DNA of 64,000 nucleotides from assembly GCA_021234155.1 (NCBI GenBank), contig JAJEKV010000060.1, positions 6,034,323 through 6,098,322 of the forward strand, given 5' to 3'. Of the stretch, positions 21,362-31,452 are shown piece by piece; the stretch's first letter is position 1; every line of letters starts with the position of its first letter. Position numbers and translations under genes: made by a program. Below the pieces are notes generated by a model. The model was not told where the DNA came from. It did no database searches and saw nothing but the letters and a program-made list of their open reading frames with translations. This DNA comes from Isoetes taiwanensis. Its lineage: Eukaryota > Streptophyta > Lycopodiopsida > Isoetales > Isoetaceae.

Positions 21362-22096
21362 TCACCATAAACCATTCAACACATTTATAAGATGTTGTGC
21401 AGCTCGTTTTGCCTGCTCCACATTTGAGTACCTTCTGCATGCACCGAGCAAGGATGTCCATAGCATGACATAACAGTCAAATGGCATGCTATCAATCATG
21501 TCTTCTGCTGGACCAAGCAATGTTGCACGTCCAAGGAGATCGACCATGCAACCATATTGTTCCACGGTTGGAGTAAGAGAATTCATGTGACATAATGAAA
21601 TAAAATAATGGTTACCCTCATCTAATAGACCAGCATGGCTACATGCAGAGAGAAAACTAACAAAAGTGAACTTATCAGGCATCAATCCTTTTTCCAGCAT
21701 TTTTTGAAATACGAGAAGGCCATCCCTACCCTGGCCATGTTGTGCATATCTGGAAATAAGTGTATTCCAAGGGACTAAATCTTCCATGTGTATTTTGTCA
21801 AAAATGCCCCATGCTTCATTCAAACTACCACATCTCTCGTACATGTTTAGAAGTGCATTTGCAACTGCAATATCAGATTCAACACCCATGTCGACAATGT
21901 ATCGATGTATCTCTTTGCCTTCCTCGACATCTCCCAGATTAGTACAAGCTTCTAAACAACTGATAAAGGAAACCTTGTTTGGCACAAAGCCATTCTTCAT
22001 CATTTGTTGAAAGAACAGCAGAGCCTCCTCACCACACCCATTCTTGGTATACGCTGCAATCATAGACGTCCAGGCTACCACATCTTTGCTAGGTTT
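21362..22096 (-). pseudogene. PPR protein fragment (PLS class, partial E region), copy 1
   Basis: A minus-strand frame of about 240 codons without start or targeting peptide, beginning at VVAWTSMIAAYTKNGCGEEA after a possible acceptor. It shows consecutive PPR motifs: NKVSFISCLEACTNLGDVEE, DIAVANALLNMYERCGSLNE, LVPWNTLISRYAQHGQGRDG, DKFTFVSFLSACSHAGLLDE, TVEQYGCMVDLLGRATLLGP and PFDCYVMLWTSLLGACRRYS (start of the E1 region), then an early stop. Full family members have more motifs on both sides and act in organelle RNA editing or processing, so this is a captured internal/C-terminal fragment. In copy 2 the same frame is broken. Confidence 0.85.
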
Positions 22097-22161
22097 AAGT
22101 CACATGATTGTACAAGTCATAAACATATTAGAGCATAAACCACAACATCATGTGCAGCCAG

Positions 22162-22635
22162 AACCCTTGTAATAGGATTGGATGTAAACACTGTTCAAGG
22201 CGATATCGCGGGTCCGCATCTAAAAGAATACTGGTTCCTGCATCTAATAAGTTATGTTTCAATGCAAAGACTCTCCAACTTATGCGAAGTTCAGATATGA
22301 AACAGGACGAAGATGTTTTATTTTGTCTAAATTCCTCCCAAAACAGCTAATCATCAACAACTCTTATCATTCTTGTGCAAAGTCCAAGGTGTGCCAGAAG
22401 CGAGTAACCCTTGTAATAGGATTGGATATAAACAACGTTTCAAGCGATACTTTGTGATCTGCATCTAAAAGAATACCGGGTTCCTGATTCTAAAAAGTTC
22501 TGCTTTCAATGCAAGGACTCTCCAACTTATGCGAAGTTGAGATATGAAACAGATTTTAAGATGTTTTATTTTGTCCAAATTCCTCCCAAAACAGATAATC
22601 ATCAACAACTCTTATCATTCTTGTGCAAAGTCCAG
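22162..22635 (+). repeat. Two tandem ~240-bp units
   Basis: Units at ~22162-22407 and ~22409-22635 share CCTTGTAATAGGATTGGAT, GCATCTAAAAGAATAC, TGCAA-GACTCTCCAACTTAT and TCCTCCCAAAACAG. Copy 2 of the large duplication has a single unit (38291-38521). Confidence 0.85.
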
Positions 22636-22908
22636 TTTCTACCTGCCATCTATTTAAGGATAGGCCTTGAGGTATATACCTATTAAGGAGAATCTATAAC
22701 ACAAATAGTGGACACGGATAAATATCAACCTTATTACCTTTGTTATTCTCCAAGCTGGCCTCACATAGAGATGGTTAATACCCAAAAGTGTTCGATCCAC
22801 ATATCCCACGGCATTACATGCAGGCCCAAAATCTCCCCTTACTCCACATTTCACCTAAGGAAGTCGCCGTGAGAATTAATGAATTGCATCATATAAAAAT
22901 TTGCTGCA

Positions 22909-22913
22909 GAAAG
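22909..22913. repeat. Left target-site duplication of the LTR retrotransposon
   Basis: GAAAG immediately before the 5' LTR; the same five bases follow the 3' LTR at 29960-29964. The paralogous empty site at 38795-38799 has a single GAAAG. Confidence 0.95.
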
Positions 22914-23253
22914 TGTTGGGGTGATCACCAGTCACCACAGTCATCACCTGCACCACATTCACCACACTCACCACATTCACCACTATTGAGGTGATAGTAT
23001 ACCGTATATGGAGTGATATACGCGCATGCACGCGTGCAGGATTTTGCACGTATGCATTGTGGGCATGATGAGCAGTATTATCTGAGCAGAGAGAGAAGAA
23101 CAGAGAGACGGTGTATTGGGAGAGAGATTATTTTCTTGATCTAGCTATGGAGATGAGGATTCTTTGTGTTGTGCATTGCCTTGTTCTGATAGATTGAGCT
23201 TGTATTGTTGGGTTTTTCATCCTTCTTGCAAGGTTAGAGTCCAGGCTCTAACA
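22914..23253 (+). repeat. 5' LTR
   Basis: 340 bp, TGTTGGGG...CTCTAACA. It starts with a run of CACCACA/TCACCA words and holds a GATATACGCGCATGCACGCG block. Matches the 3' LTR except for one C/T difference in the GCATGCACGCG segment. Confidence 0.95.
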
Positions 23254-23256
23254 ATT

Positions 23257-23275
23257 TGGCGACCACGGTGCTCGA
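23257..23275 (+). other. Candidate primer-binding site
   Basis: TGGCGACCACGGTGCTCG starts three bases after the 5' LTR, as expected for a tRNA primer site beginning with TGG. The tRNA species was not determined. Confidence 0.6.
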
Positions 23276-23597
23276 CAGACCATTGATCGGCAAGAATTTC
23301 CATTGGAAAAGGAGTTGTTACCATTGGTATTGGTGATCGTCGGTAAAGAACGGCACCATTGTGAAAGGAGCAATTTCTTGTGTGAAGGGGATTTTGCCGT
23401 AATTGATTTGTGGAGTAAAATTTGACAAGGGGAGCATAGTTTTATGCCCAAGAGAAGTAAGAAGGAGATCCCACTAAGCTCTATCGTAACAAGAAGGGGA
23501 CCGGTGAGTCAATCTTTGGGCTCAAAATTGCATCAAGATTCAATTTCGTTTTCAGATTTGGGAGCGATCCGGGGTCTAATTCTCGATCCGTGAGGTT

Positions 23598-23887
23598 TTG
23601 ATTCCATTTACTGATTTAGAAGGTAATCCAATTTCGTTTTTCAAATTGAAGGGAGATTCAATTTCGTTTTTTCAATTTCAAGAAACCCAAGAAGAGGCAG
23701 AGATGGCTGTAATACCACCTATGGTATGGGGTTTTCAGACAATGGGGATTCCAAAGTTTGATGATCTGGTGGATCGATCCTTTGAAGCATATTGTGAAGT
23801 TTGAGAGGTATTGCCAAAGAATGTAAGTTACCGGGCTGGTGATTATTTGCTTTGGTTTCATAGTTCTTTGCAAGATTCAAAGGAGGA
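23598..23887 (+). pseudogene. gag N-terminal region with frame breaks
   Basis: The frame 23598-23804 ends IPKFDDLVDRSFEAYCEV at a stop, and another frame continues with SYRAGDYLLWFHSSLQDSKE, typical of the start of the plant retrotransposon gag domain. The joined reading seems to belong to the gag-protease frame that opens at 23888, with at least one frameshift. A real start codon cannot be fixed. Confidence 0.55.
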
Positions 23888-26539
23888 ATGGGCACAAACT
23901 CAGCCGATACCATGACATATCGAGAATTAAAGGAAGCATTCATTGCTAATTATCAAGAAGTCCATGGTAAGGATAAGACTATGGAAAGGTGGACGAATTT
24001 CACACAAAAGGAAGATGAATCAATTAGAGAGTATAATCAGAGGTACATTGCGGTTCTCAAAGCCGTGGTTCATTGGAAGATTGCAAGGAATGATGAAATG
24101 GATATTCAATGGTATGTGAAGGGGCTGAAACGAGCTATTGCTCATAAGGTGAAGGCTAAACAGCCTACAACATTACTAGAGGCACAGAAGTATGCTCTCA
24201 AGGCTGAAGATAAGCTGGGATACATTCATGAAGTTGCTGCTCCAGAGCATAAAACAGAGGATGTTGCAGCCAAGATTTCTAAGCTTACAATTGGTGAGAA
24301 GCCAAGGGAGGTTCAGTTTCTTACTTGTGAGTATTGTGGGTCTATTGGGCATTCTGATACTACATGTAGATTGCTGAAATTCTGCTCAAGATGCCAAATC
24401 AAGGGCCATAATGATCAAGAATGTAGGGAGAAGAGATTCTTTGAGAGGGCTAATCCGGTATTTGCTGTTATGCAACAAGCACCACCTATTCCTATTCAAC
24501 CAATGCAAGCAGCACCTATCATACCACAAGTTCCAATGATGCCACAAGCTCCAATTGCCCAACAAGTTCCAATGGGTTCCACACCAATGGTGCAGCCAAA
24601 ACAGGGATGGTATCCAAGTAAGGCTCATTTATATTGCAAGTTATGTGATAAATTCAAGCATGATGAGACTACTTGTTGGAAAATCCATGGAAAACCAGAA
24701 TGGGCAACCAACAAGTATCCACCAAAGCAGCAAGTGTTTGAATCAGTACCTCTTCCTAATAATGATGTTCGCATTCAAGATGCAAAGTACATTGATAATC
24801 CTCAAGTTAAGGCTCTTATTGAGGAGCTTAAGAAGCAAGAGAAGGCAAAATCAGTAGTAAATTGTGGATTTGTTGAGGTGGAGCATGACCCATTTCAGCA
24901 AGAAGAGGAGATTGGAGAAGTAAATGCAGTTACAAGATCACAAAAGGTGGTTCAAGAACCAAGAGTAGTGCCAATTGCGGAGAAGACTAAGACCTCTTTT
25001 CCAAAGGCTTTGAAGGAACAAGCTTTGAAGGTGTCAGCACCTAAGAAGGTGCAATTCAATGTGCTGCCCACAGAACAGTTTCAGTCTATAGAAGAAAATC
25101 AGCCCATAGTAATGCCTCCTATGGTGGATGAGAACATTCAAAATGAAGATGATGTGATCAGCCAAGTTTTGGCCACTAAAGTTACACTTACTCTTGAGCA
25201 ATTGATGCATTACTCTCCAAATTTGTTGCAAGAGTTAGGGGGAAGAACAAAATCAGAAATTTCAGTCCAACAAATCATATCAAATGATACCGACAAGAGG
25301 AGAATGGAGCCACCAGCCCGGCAATCCAAGGATCCTGGGCCATTTCTTTGTGATGTGAGTATTAATGGATATCTAATCAAAGAGGCCAACATAGATACCG
25401 GCAGTGGAGTGAATGTAATGCCTTACCATATCATGCTTCAAGTTGGATTGAAAATGATGGAACCGACAACTATGATGCTCAAAGCATTCAATCAAATGAA
25501 GGTGCAGCCTATGGGAGTCATAAGAAATGTTTTATGCAAGGTTTATGAGGTGGAAGCAATCTTGGATTTCATGGTTTTGAAATTTCCTGAGAGTGTGCAT
25601 GCTGAAACTTATACTTTGTTGCTGAGTCGTACATGGTTAGATGCCGTCCAAGCTGAGACTTCATGGAGGAAGCGTGAAATGAACATCTTTCAAGGAGAAC
25701 ACAAGGTTACTATAGATCATCCTCTGAAATCAGCAAAAGGTACCTTTCTTTGCAATCCTTCTTTGAGCAGCCCGCAATTAGAAATCAGCAAAGAGAATGC
25801 TATGGTGTCAGGGCAGCAAGGTCTTAGTTGTTTTCATGTCTTGGAAGTGGGTGACAGGGAAGATAAGACTTTGTACAAGTGGTTAAAAGGTACCCAAATT
25901 TCAGAAATATGTCATTTACAGCAGCAAGTTGCAGATAAGTATATCCAAAGACTTGAAAGTATTGGTGAAGGTGAGTTACAAGAGACTCTTGTAAACATGA
26001 AGGAGGAGTCCATTCAAAGACCCATTGATGACACCTTATTTCAGCAGTGTATTGATCTAGATCAAGTAGAGATGCTGATTTTGACATCAAGCATGGAGGG
26101 GGTAAACAGAAATCAGCCCACTATACAAGTACAAGAAGCTTGGTGGCATGCGCACATTCTGGAGGATGAGGTAAATCAGATCAGTCCATATTCACCACAG
26201 TCATCATCATATCATTACATGCACCAAATTCATCACAATCATCACATCCAACACATCCATTACAGTCATCACAGTCATCACTGTCACCACATTCACCACA
26301 ATCACCACATTCACCACATTCGTCACCACATTCACCACAATCACCACATTCACCACATTCGTCACCACACTCACCACCTTCATTACAGTCACCACATTCA
26401 GTCAAGAACATTAATATTTCTCAAGGAAATCAAGAAGAATTGGTTACTATTGGAGGCGATCTTACTCAAGAGGAGGAACGATTTGATATCTTTGTTAAGA
26501 GAATTCAGGATGTTTTGGCAAGAAATTACAAAGAATTGA
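23888..26539 (+). CDS. gag-pro: gag-protease polyprotein of the Ty3/gypsy element (partial)
   Basis: An 883-codon open frame. Residues ~1-115 are the capsid-like gag domain (YRELKEAFIANYQEVHG, ESIREYNQRY). Zinc knuckles follow at ~146-160 (CEYCGSIGHSDTTC), ~165-178 (CSRCQIKGHNDQEC) and a third CCHC-type at ~248-261 (CKLCDKFKHDETTC). A Pro/Gln/Met-rich linker lies at ~190-240. The retropepsin active site is at ~502 (IDTGSGVNVMPY). Residues ~770-838 are a His-rich run encoded by CACCACATT-type repeats that resemble the start of the LTR. The frame ends shortly after the repeat, where the pol frame is shifted. Made as a Gag-Pol precursor in the cytoplasm in this family. Confidence 0.85.
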   Translation: MGTNSADTMTYRELKEAFIANYQEVHGKDKTMERWTNFTQKEDESIREYNQRYIAVLKAVVHWKIARNDEMDIQWYVKGLKRAIAHKVKAKQPTTLLEAQKYALKAEDKLGYIHEVAAPEHKTEDVAAKISKLTIGEKPREVQFLTCEYCGSIGHSDTTCRLLKFCSRCQIKGHNDQECREKRFFERANPVFAVMQQAPPIPIQPMQAAPIIPQVPMMPQAPIAQQVPMGSTPMVQPKQGWYPSKAHLYCKLCDKFKHDETTCWKIHGKPEWATNKYPPKQQVFESVPLPNNDVRIQDAKYIDNPQVKALIEELKKQEKAKSVVNCGFVEVEHDPFQQEEEIGEVNAVTRSQKVVQEPRVVPIAEKTKTSFPKALKEQALKVSAPKKVQFNVLPTEQFQSIEENQPIVMPPMVDENIQNEDDVISQVLATKVTLTLEQLMHYSPNLLQELGGRTKSEISVQQIISNDTDKRRMEPPARQSKDPGPFLCDVSINGYLIKEANIDTGSGVNVMPYHIMLQVGLKMMEPTTMMLKAFNQMKVQPMGVIRNVLCKVYEVEAILDFMVLKFPESVHAETYTLLLSRTWLDAVQAETSWRKREMNIFQGEHKVTIDHPLKSAKGTFLCNPSLSSPQLEISKENAMVSGQQGLSCFHVLEVGDREDKTLYKWLKGTQISEICHLQQQVADKYIQRLESIGEGELQETLVNMKEESIQRPIDDTLFQQCIDLDQVEMLILTSSMEGVNRNQPTIQVQEAWWHAHILEDEVNQISPYSPQSSSYHYMHQIHHNHHIQHIHYSHHSHHCHHIHHNHHIHHIRHHIHHNHHIHHIRHHTHHLHYSHHIQSRTLIFLKEIKKNWLLLEAILLKRRNDLISLLREFRMFWQEITKN
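26180..26400 (+). repeat. CACCAC/ATTCACC simple repeat inside the polyprotein gene
   Basis: About 220 bp of imperfect repeats of CACCACATTCACCACAATCA-like words, in frame and giving the His-rich tract. The same word run starts both LTRs. Confidence 0.85.
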
Positions 26540-26559
26540 AAGGCATTCCACCGAGGTTG

Positions 26560-27331
26560 TGGTTCATACCATTGATTTGAAACAAGGATCAAAACCACCC
26601 AACAAGCTCAAAGGAGAATGAGTCCAAAGAATAGAGGAGCAAGTAAAGGTTGAAGTTATGAAGCTTTTGGAGGCGGATTCATTGTACCGAAGGCCAAATT
26701 CAGATTGGATCAGTTCTATTGTACCAGTGAGAAAGCCAAATAACTCAATCCGGTATGCATTGATTACGGGGATCTCAACAAAGCTACCAAAAGAGATCAT
26801 TTTCCTACACCATTCATAGACACCTTGTTGGATATTGTTGCAGGAAATCAGGCCTATTCTTTCTTGGATGGATATTCAGGATATAATCAGATCCAAATCT
26901 ATCCACCACATCAAGCGATGACGGCTTTTCGAACACCTTTTGGCATCTATGCTTACAAGGTATTACCTTTTGGCCTCACAAATGCTCCAGCCACATTTCA
27001 GAGCTATGACATATGCTTTTCATGATATTTTAGACTTTTGAGAGTCTTTATAGACGACTTGACAGTGTTTTCGAATCCAAGAAGGGATCACTTGGATCAT
27101 CTCAGAAAAGTTCTTGAAAGATGCCGATTGTATGGCATAAGTTTGAATCCTGCTAAGTGTATTTTCTTCACTAGAGGAGGAAAATTATTGGGCAATTATG
27201 TTTCAGAAAAGGGATTACAAGTGGATCATGGTAAGATTGCAGCTTTGGAGAAGGTAAAACCACCTACAAATGTATCACAAGTGAGAAGCTTATATGGCCA
27301 ACTCAGTTTTAGTAGGAGGTATTTGCAATAA
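26560..27331 (+). pseudogene. Reverse transcriptase region, frameshifted
   Basis: Segments in different frames give SDWISSIVPVRKPN, a frame break near 26750, then AYSFLDGYSGYNQIQI, AFRTPFGIYAYKVLPFGLTN, a break near 27005-27037, then the catalytic FIDDLTVFS and PAKCIFFTRGGKLLG. FIDD is an accepted variant of the YxDD box. The order and spacing match the Ty3/gypsy RT palm. At least two frameshifts and one stop make it non-functional as read. Confidence 0.9.
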
Positions 27332-27930
27332 TTTTGCTAAAGTAACCCAACCACTTGTGGATTGTATGAAGCAAGGGCAGAATTTTTAGATGGAAGGAGG
27401 ATGCTCAAGAAGCATTTGAATGGTGTCTTGGACAATTGAAAGAGAGAACTTTGCTGATTCCTCCAAGAATGAGTGAGCCATTTCATTTATTCTTTACAGT
27501 TTTGGGAGCAAGCTTTGGCTGTCACACTATGTCGAAAAATCAGCAAAAGCATTATGATGTGAATTATTATGCTAGCAGGTTGTTAACTCCACAAGAGCAG
27601 AAATGGACTCATGTGGAGCATCTTGGTTAGCATTGAAGTGGGCCTTGAACAAATTTAGACATTATCTTCTTCCTTCACAATGGAATTCAGCAAATGTACA
27701 AAGATGTTTACATTCATATGGATGTGAACCCGCTTTGCCATGCATTTTACAACAAGACTGTCCAAGATCCTAAGTTTACAAGATGGGCTCTTATCATACA
27801 AGAATTTGAGTTGAAGTATGTTAAGATGGCTCAAGGAGCTCATAATCCAAGTGCCTATTTGAGTAGTGGTGCTGAAATAGAAGAGGAAACAGCACCAGCC
27901 AAGAGCAGCCCGATATCTGGCGTATTACAA
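27332..27930 (+). pseudogene. RNase H and connection region, frameshifted
   Basis: WKEDAQEAFEWCLGQLKE, then PFHLFFTVLGASFGCHTM, VNYYASRLLTPQEQKWTHVE and, after another break at ~27630-27690, a frame with DPKFTRWALIIQEFEL. These are the usual Ty3/gypsy RNase H landmarks (the region of [FY]-x-[VL]-x-x-x-DASxxG is changed to VLGASFG, lacking the Asp). Several stops. Confidence 0.75.
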
Positions 27931-27971
27931 GGGTTCATTGAGACTGGGATCTTTGGTATGCCAACATATAC

Positions 27972-29226
27972 GTGTATTTGCAAGATCAGACTTATCCTTC
28001 ATCATTTTCAAAGCAACAAAAGCATGCTCTTAGAGTACAAGCGGCTGGTTATGTGGTGCATGAAGCTATTCTTTATAAGAGGACTATGGAAGGTCTCTTA
28101 TTAAGGTGTGTTGCTGGTCAGCAAACTCATGATTTGTTGCAGCAAGCACATGATTGTCGTGGGCATTTTGCAGCCGTAACCACAAATCGGAAGATCCTTC
28201 ATTGGGGATATTATTGGCCAACTCTTTACAAGGATACTAGAGACTTTGTTAGCAAATGTGAGAAGTGTCAAAGGCATAAGCAGTTAACAGGCCATAATAA
28301 TATGCCATTCCATCCTATTTTGAGTGTTGGTCCATTTCATATGTGGGGATTGGATTACATTGGGCCTATCAATCCTCCATCTTCCAAAGGCCATAAGTAT
28401 ATCTTGGCAGCCACATGCATGTTTACGAAGTGGGTAGAAGCAATTCCAAAGAAAGCATGCTACTGAGAAAATACCACACAGAAGCTTTCTTTATCACAAT
28501 TTGATTTCTCGGTTTGGTGTTCCAACCATTCTTTTGTCTGATCGGGGAAGTCATTTCATGGGAAAAGTAGTAGCTCAGTTGACAGAAAAGATTGGTGTTC
28601 AACATGTGCAAGCTTCTGCTTATTATCCACAGGGCAATGGGCAAGCTGAGTCTACTAACAAAATTCTGAAAGCTATCTTGGCCAAAACAGTGAAGGATAA
28701 TCAAAGAAATTGGCATGAAGCCTTGACAGGTGCCTTATGGAGTTTCAGGTGTACTTACAAGTTGGCTACAGGATTTACACCATTTGAATTGGTTTATGGA
28801 GTGCAAGCTGTGATGCCTATTCATTTGGACATTCCTTTGTGTTCATTTGTGGAGTTACCTTATTATGAGAATTTAGGAGAAGTTCCAACTCCAAATCAAG
28901 TGCATAATAGGATGGATGATTTGCTGCAATTGCAAGAGATGAGACAAGAAGCAGCAGACTTCAATATGAGGCATAAACAGAAAGTAAAGCTTATCAAAGA
29001 CAAGTTACAGGTTGTCAATCCATTTGAGGAAGGGCAATTGGTGTTGTGCAGGACCACTAAGAAGCATCTATCCAAATTTCAAAGCCCATGGGAAGGCCCA
29101 TTTCTGATTGATAAAGAGGTACCAGGTGGGGCTTTCTACTTGATGACTCCAGAAGGGGAATTGTTGCCTAATCCCAGAAATGGCAAGGATCTCAGGCCTT
29201 ATTTTGAAAGAGACGTGTTATTCTAA
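27972..29226 (+). pseudogene. Integrase, two frames
   Basis: The first frame (27972-28466) has the zinc-binding H-x4-H...C-x2-C (HDCRGH and CEKCQRHK) and the first catalytic Asp in HMWGLDYIGP. The second (28501-29226) has the second Asp in LLSDRGSHFMGK, the catalytic Glu in YYPQGNGQAESTNK, and a C-terminal part with SPWEGPFLID and LRPYFE. A stop and frameshift near 28463-28500 separate them. No chromodomain signature was recognised. Confidence 0.9.
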
Positions 29227-29619
29227 GGGATTTGGATTTGGCATAGCTCCAATTACAGAGAATTGTGGAGAATTTTTGGGTTACAGCAGGTCGTTTTTCT
29301 GTAAAAACAGGTGGTGACAGTTCCATAATACTTCATCTATCCTACATCAAAAGATGCATTTCGGCGATACGAATCCAACGAGCTATGGTGCAGGTCAAAC
29401 GGAGGTCTGAAACTCAAGATATCACCTTTCAAAGTTTGCCACAGTTACAGAGGCTCTGTTTCGTCACTGTATTTTTGGACCAGTTTGTTTGTATTAGTCA
29501 TTTGGATTTGAGGAGGGTGTAAATGGGTCATTTGGGGACATGTCCCAAGGACCGTATGAGTTTGTTTTGTTGTGGGTTCTCCGCCACGGAGTGGCACATT
29601 TTCCCACTGTGGTCGCCAC
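29227..29619 (+). other. Region between integrase and 3' LTR
   Basis: About 390 bp without a supported frame. There is no obvious purine tract directly before the LTR; GGACATGTCCCAAGGACC lies 85 bp upstream. Confidence 0.5.
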
Positions 29620-29959
29620 TGTTGGGGTGATCACCAGTCACCACAGTCATCACCTGCACCACATTCACCACACTCACCACATTCACCACTATTGAGGTGA
29701 TAGTATACCGTATATGGAGTGATATACGCGCATGCATGCGTGCAGGATTTTGCACGTATGCATTGTGGGCATGATGAGCAGTATTATCTGAGCAGAGAGA
29801 GAAGAACAGAGAGACGGTGTATTGGGAGAGAGATTATTTTCTTGATCTAGCTATGGAGATGAGGATTCTTTGTGTTGTGCATTGCCTTGTTCTGATAGAT
29901 TGAGCTTGTATTGTTGGGTTTTTCATCCTTCTTGCAAGGTTAGAGTCCAGGCTCTAACA
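29620..29959 (+). repeat. 3' LTR
   Basis: 340 bp, same ends as the 5' LTR; one C/T difference observed (GCATGCATGCG here). Followed by the right GAAAG duplication. Confidence 0.95.
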
Positions 29960-29969
29960 GAAAGGGAGC

Positions 29970-31269
29970 CTAACCGTGATAGATTCGCTCCCACTGCAAG
30001 GAGGATGACCAATCATTATCTTTGTAAAGATCTTCCTTTCCAAAATGCTCTTATCCAGCCTGCTATGATATTTCCTTTTGCCTGCAAATACCCTACTTAT
30101 ATCCCTGTCAGGCATAGCTCTTGCTTACAGAAGCCCGGTGAACCAAATAGAAAGAAGTCCTCCTCTCTCTCTAGGGTTTACAATCTCTCTCTAGCCCCGA
30201 AAACCCCAAACGCCCAAAAGGTGCTCTGCCTTCCTTTCTGAGTCTCCAAATTGGATTCTAAGCACCTTCTAGGCAGCCAGAGACCCGTCCAACCTTGGCA
30301 CCCTTTAACGTTGCCTTGTTCTCAGCATGGCCCGTAAGATCAAACGCATGGCCCGGGAGACCCGTAAGGAGAAGAATTTCATTCGGCTGCCTGAGCCAGT
30401 CCCGTCCCGGCCCTATGACCCCACGATTGTGCCCTACCTTCGGACAGCCCCATCATTTGGGCCCCGGCGCCCTCTTACGGCACCACCGGTCCCTCGATGC
30501 CTCTTTAGTTTGCGTCTTTGGACATCCTTGATGCTCGGCTCGGTGCTTGCCTCCGGGGTACTTGATGGGATCCCACCGCGGTCCGTGCCAGTGCCGCCAC
30601 TCTCACAGAGCGTCCAGCCAGCGGGCGGTGCAGGTCGATTACTAGATTTTTGCTTTTCGATGCGTGGGGGCACGGCCCGGCCAGTTCGATGGTGGGTCAC
30701 GGAAGCGGCTGAGGGCCCTCCCATGCACAGGCCCGAGTGGTGCGCCTATGACCGGCCCGACCACGGTCTCCATGTGCACAACTTCCTCCCGGAGGATTTG
30801 CAGCCCCTGTCCGGCTGCGGCCGAGGTCCCGCTCCCGTCTTTGATGCGGCCCGCGGCTCACTCACCGCCCTTTCTCTGCGCATTGTGAGCCTTGCGAGGC
30901 GGGGGATTTGACCCCCACAGGCGGGCGGCCTCTTTTTTTCTTTCGGAGATGCACATCCATGCCGGCGGCATCCTTTCAAGATCTGGGGAGCAAAGACGTC
31001 CGTCACCGCCCGCCATCTCTTGGTTTGCTTTCAAAATGCTCTTTCCAGTCTGCATCGCTTGCGACATGGCAATCATTTCAAAGGGACCACCTTCTCGGTC
31101 GCGGGAAGATTTGACTCGGTGCAGCTCTGCAGACGGAAAGAGGAATTGTGCCGGGTCCGTGAGGCCCGCCTGCAGCAGAAATGGGCAGTGTACAGAGGCG
31201 GTCGAGCTATCATTAGGGATCAATGGCCAACTGATCCCTGGGCAGTCTTGGTCTAGCCCTGGGTTTTGA
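29970..31269 (+). pseudogene. GC-rich gene of unknown function, copy 1
   Basis: After a leader with CTCTCTCTAGGGTTT, a GC-rich coding stretch begins at 30327 (MARKIKRMARETRKEKNFIR) and includes YDPTIVPYLRTAPSFGP. Copy 2 shows in another frame LDASLAASLDILDAQLQCLP and GVLDGIQSGVPIATLIETSA, so copy 1 is frameshifted near 30490. A second block (30892-31269) encodes EMHIHAGGILSR, ISWFAFKMLFPVC, RFDSVQLCRRKEELCRV and a stop. I do not recognise the family. Base composition differs sharply from the neighbours. It lies inside the nested inverted-repeat element and is followed by a (TTCC)n-tailed 3' segment. Confidence 0.45.
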
Positions 31270-31452
31270 GTGATAACGGGGCTTTGTCTCCATGTTTTGT
31301 TGTAACGGGGCTTCGTCCCCATGTTTTGATTGGTTCTTGCTTGGGCTTCGGCCCACGGTTCTGGTGGGGCTTCCGCCCCCTTTGTTTGTTCTGGTCCCAT
31401 AGCCCGATTGGGCTCCGTGGACGTTAAAATTCTCTTCCTTCCTTCCTTCCTT
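31255..31452 (+). repeat. Retroposon-like 3' tail ending in (TTCC)n
   Basis: Short repeats of GGGGCTTCGTCCCCATGTTTTG, then TAGCCCGATTGGGCTC, GTGGACGTTAAAA and TTCCTTCCTTCCTT. The same 3' segment, inverted, is found at 49195-49330. A shared 3' end with a simple-repeat tail is typical of LINE/SINE partners. Confidence 0.65.

Larger units (their letters stand above)
22914..29959 (+). mobile_element. Ty3/gypsy LTR retrotransposon
   Basis: A 7046-bp element with 340-bp LTRs beginning TGTTGGGG and ending CTCTAACA, flanked by a GAAAG target duplication. Domain order gag with zinc knuckles, aspartic protease, RT, RNase H, integrase is that of Ty3/gypsy. The LTRs differ at one base by eye, so insertion looks recent. 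The gag-protease frame is open, whereas RT to integrase is cut by several frameshifts and stops, so this copy is non-autonomous. No clear chromodomain was seen at the integrase C-terminus, and no clean polypurine tract directly before the 3' LTR. Confidence 0.95.

Noticed and set aside
26181-26411. Minus-strand Cys/Asp/Gly-rich or Val/Asn-rich proteins
   Set aside because: They are antisense shadows of the CACCAC repeat within the polyprotein gene.
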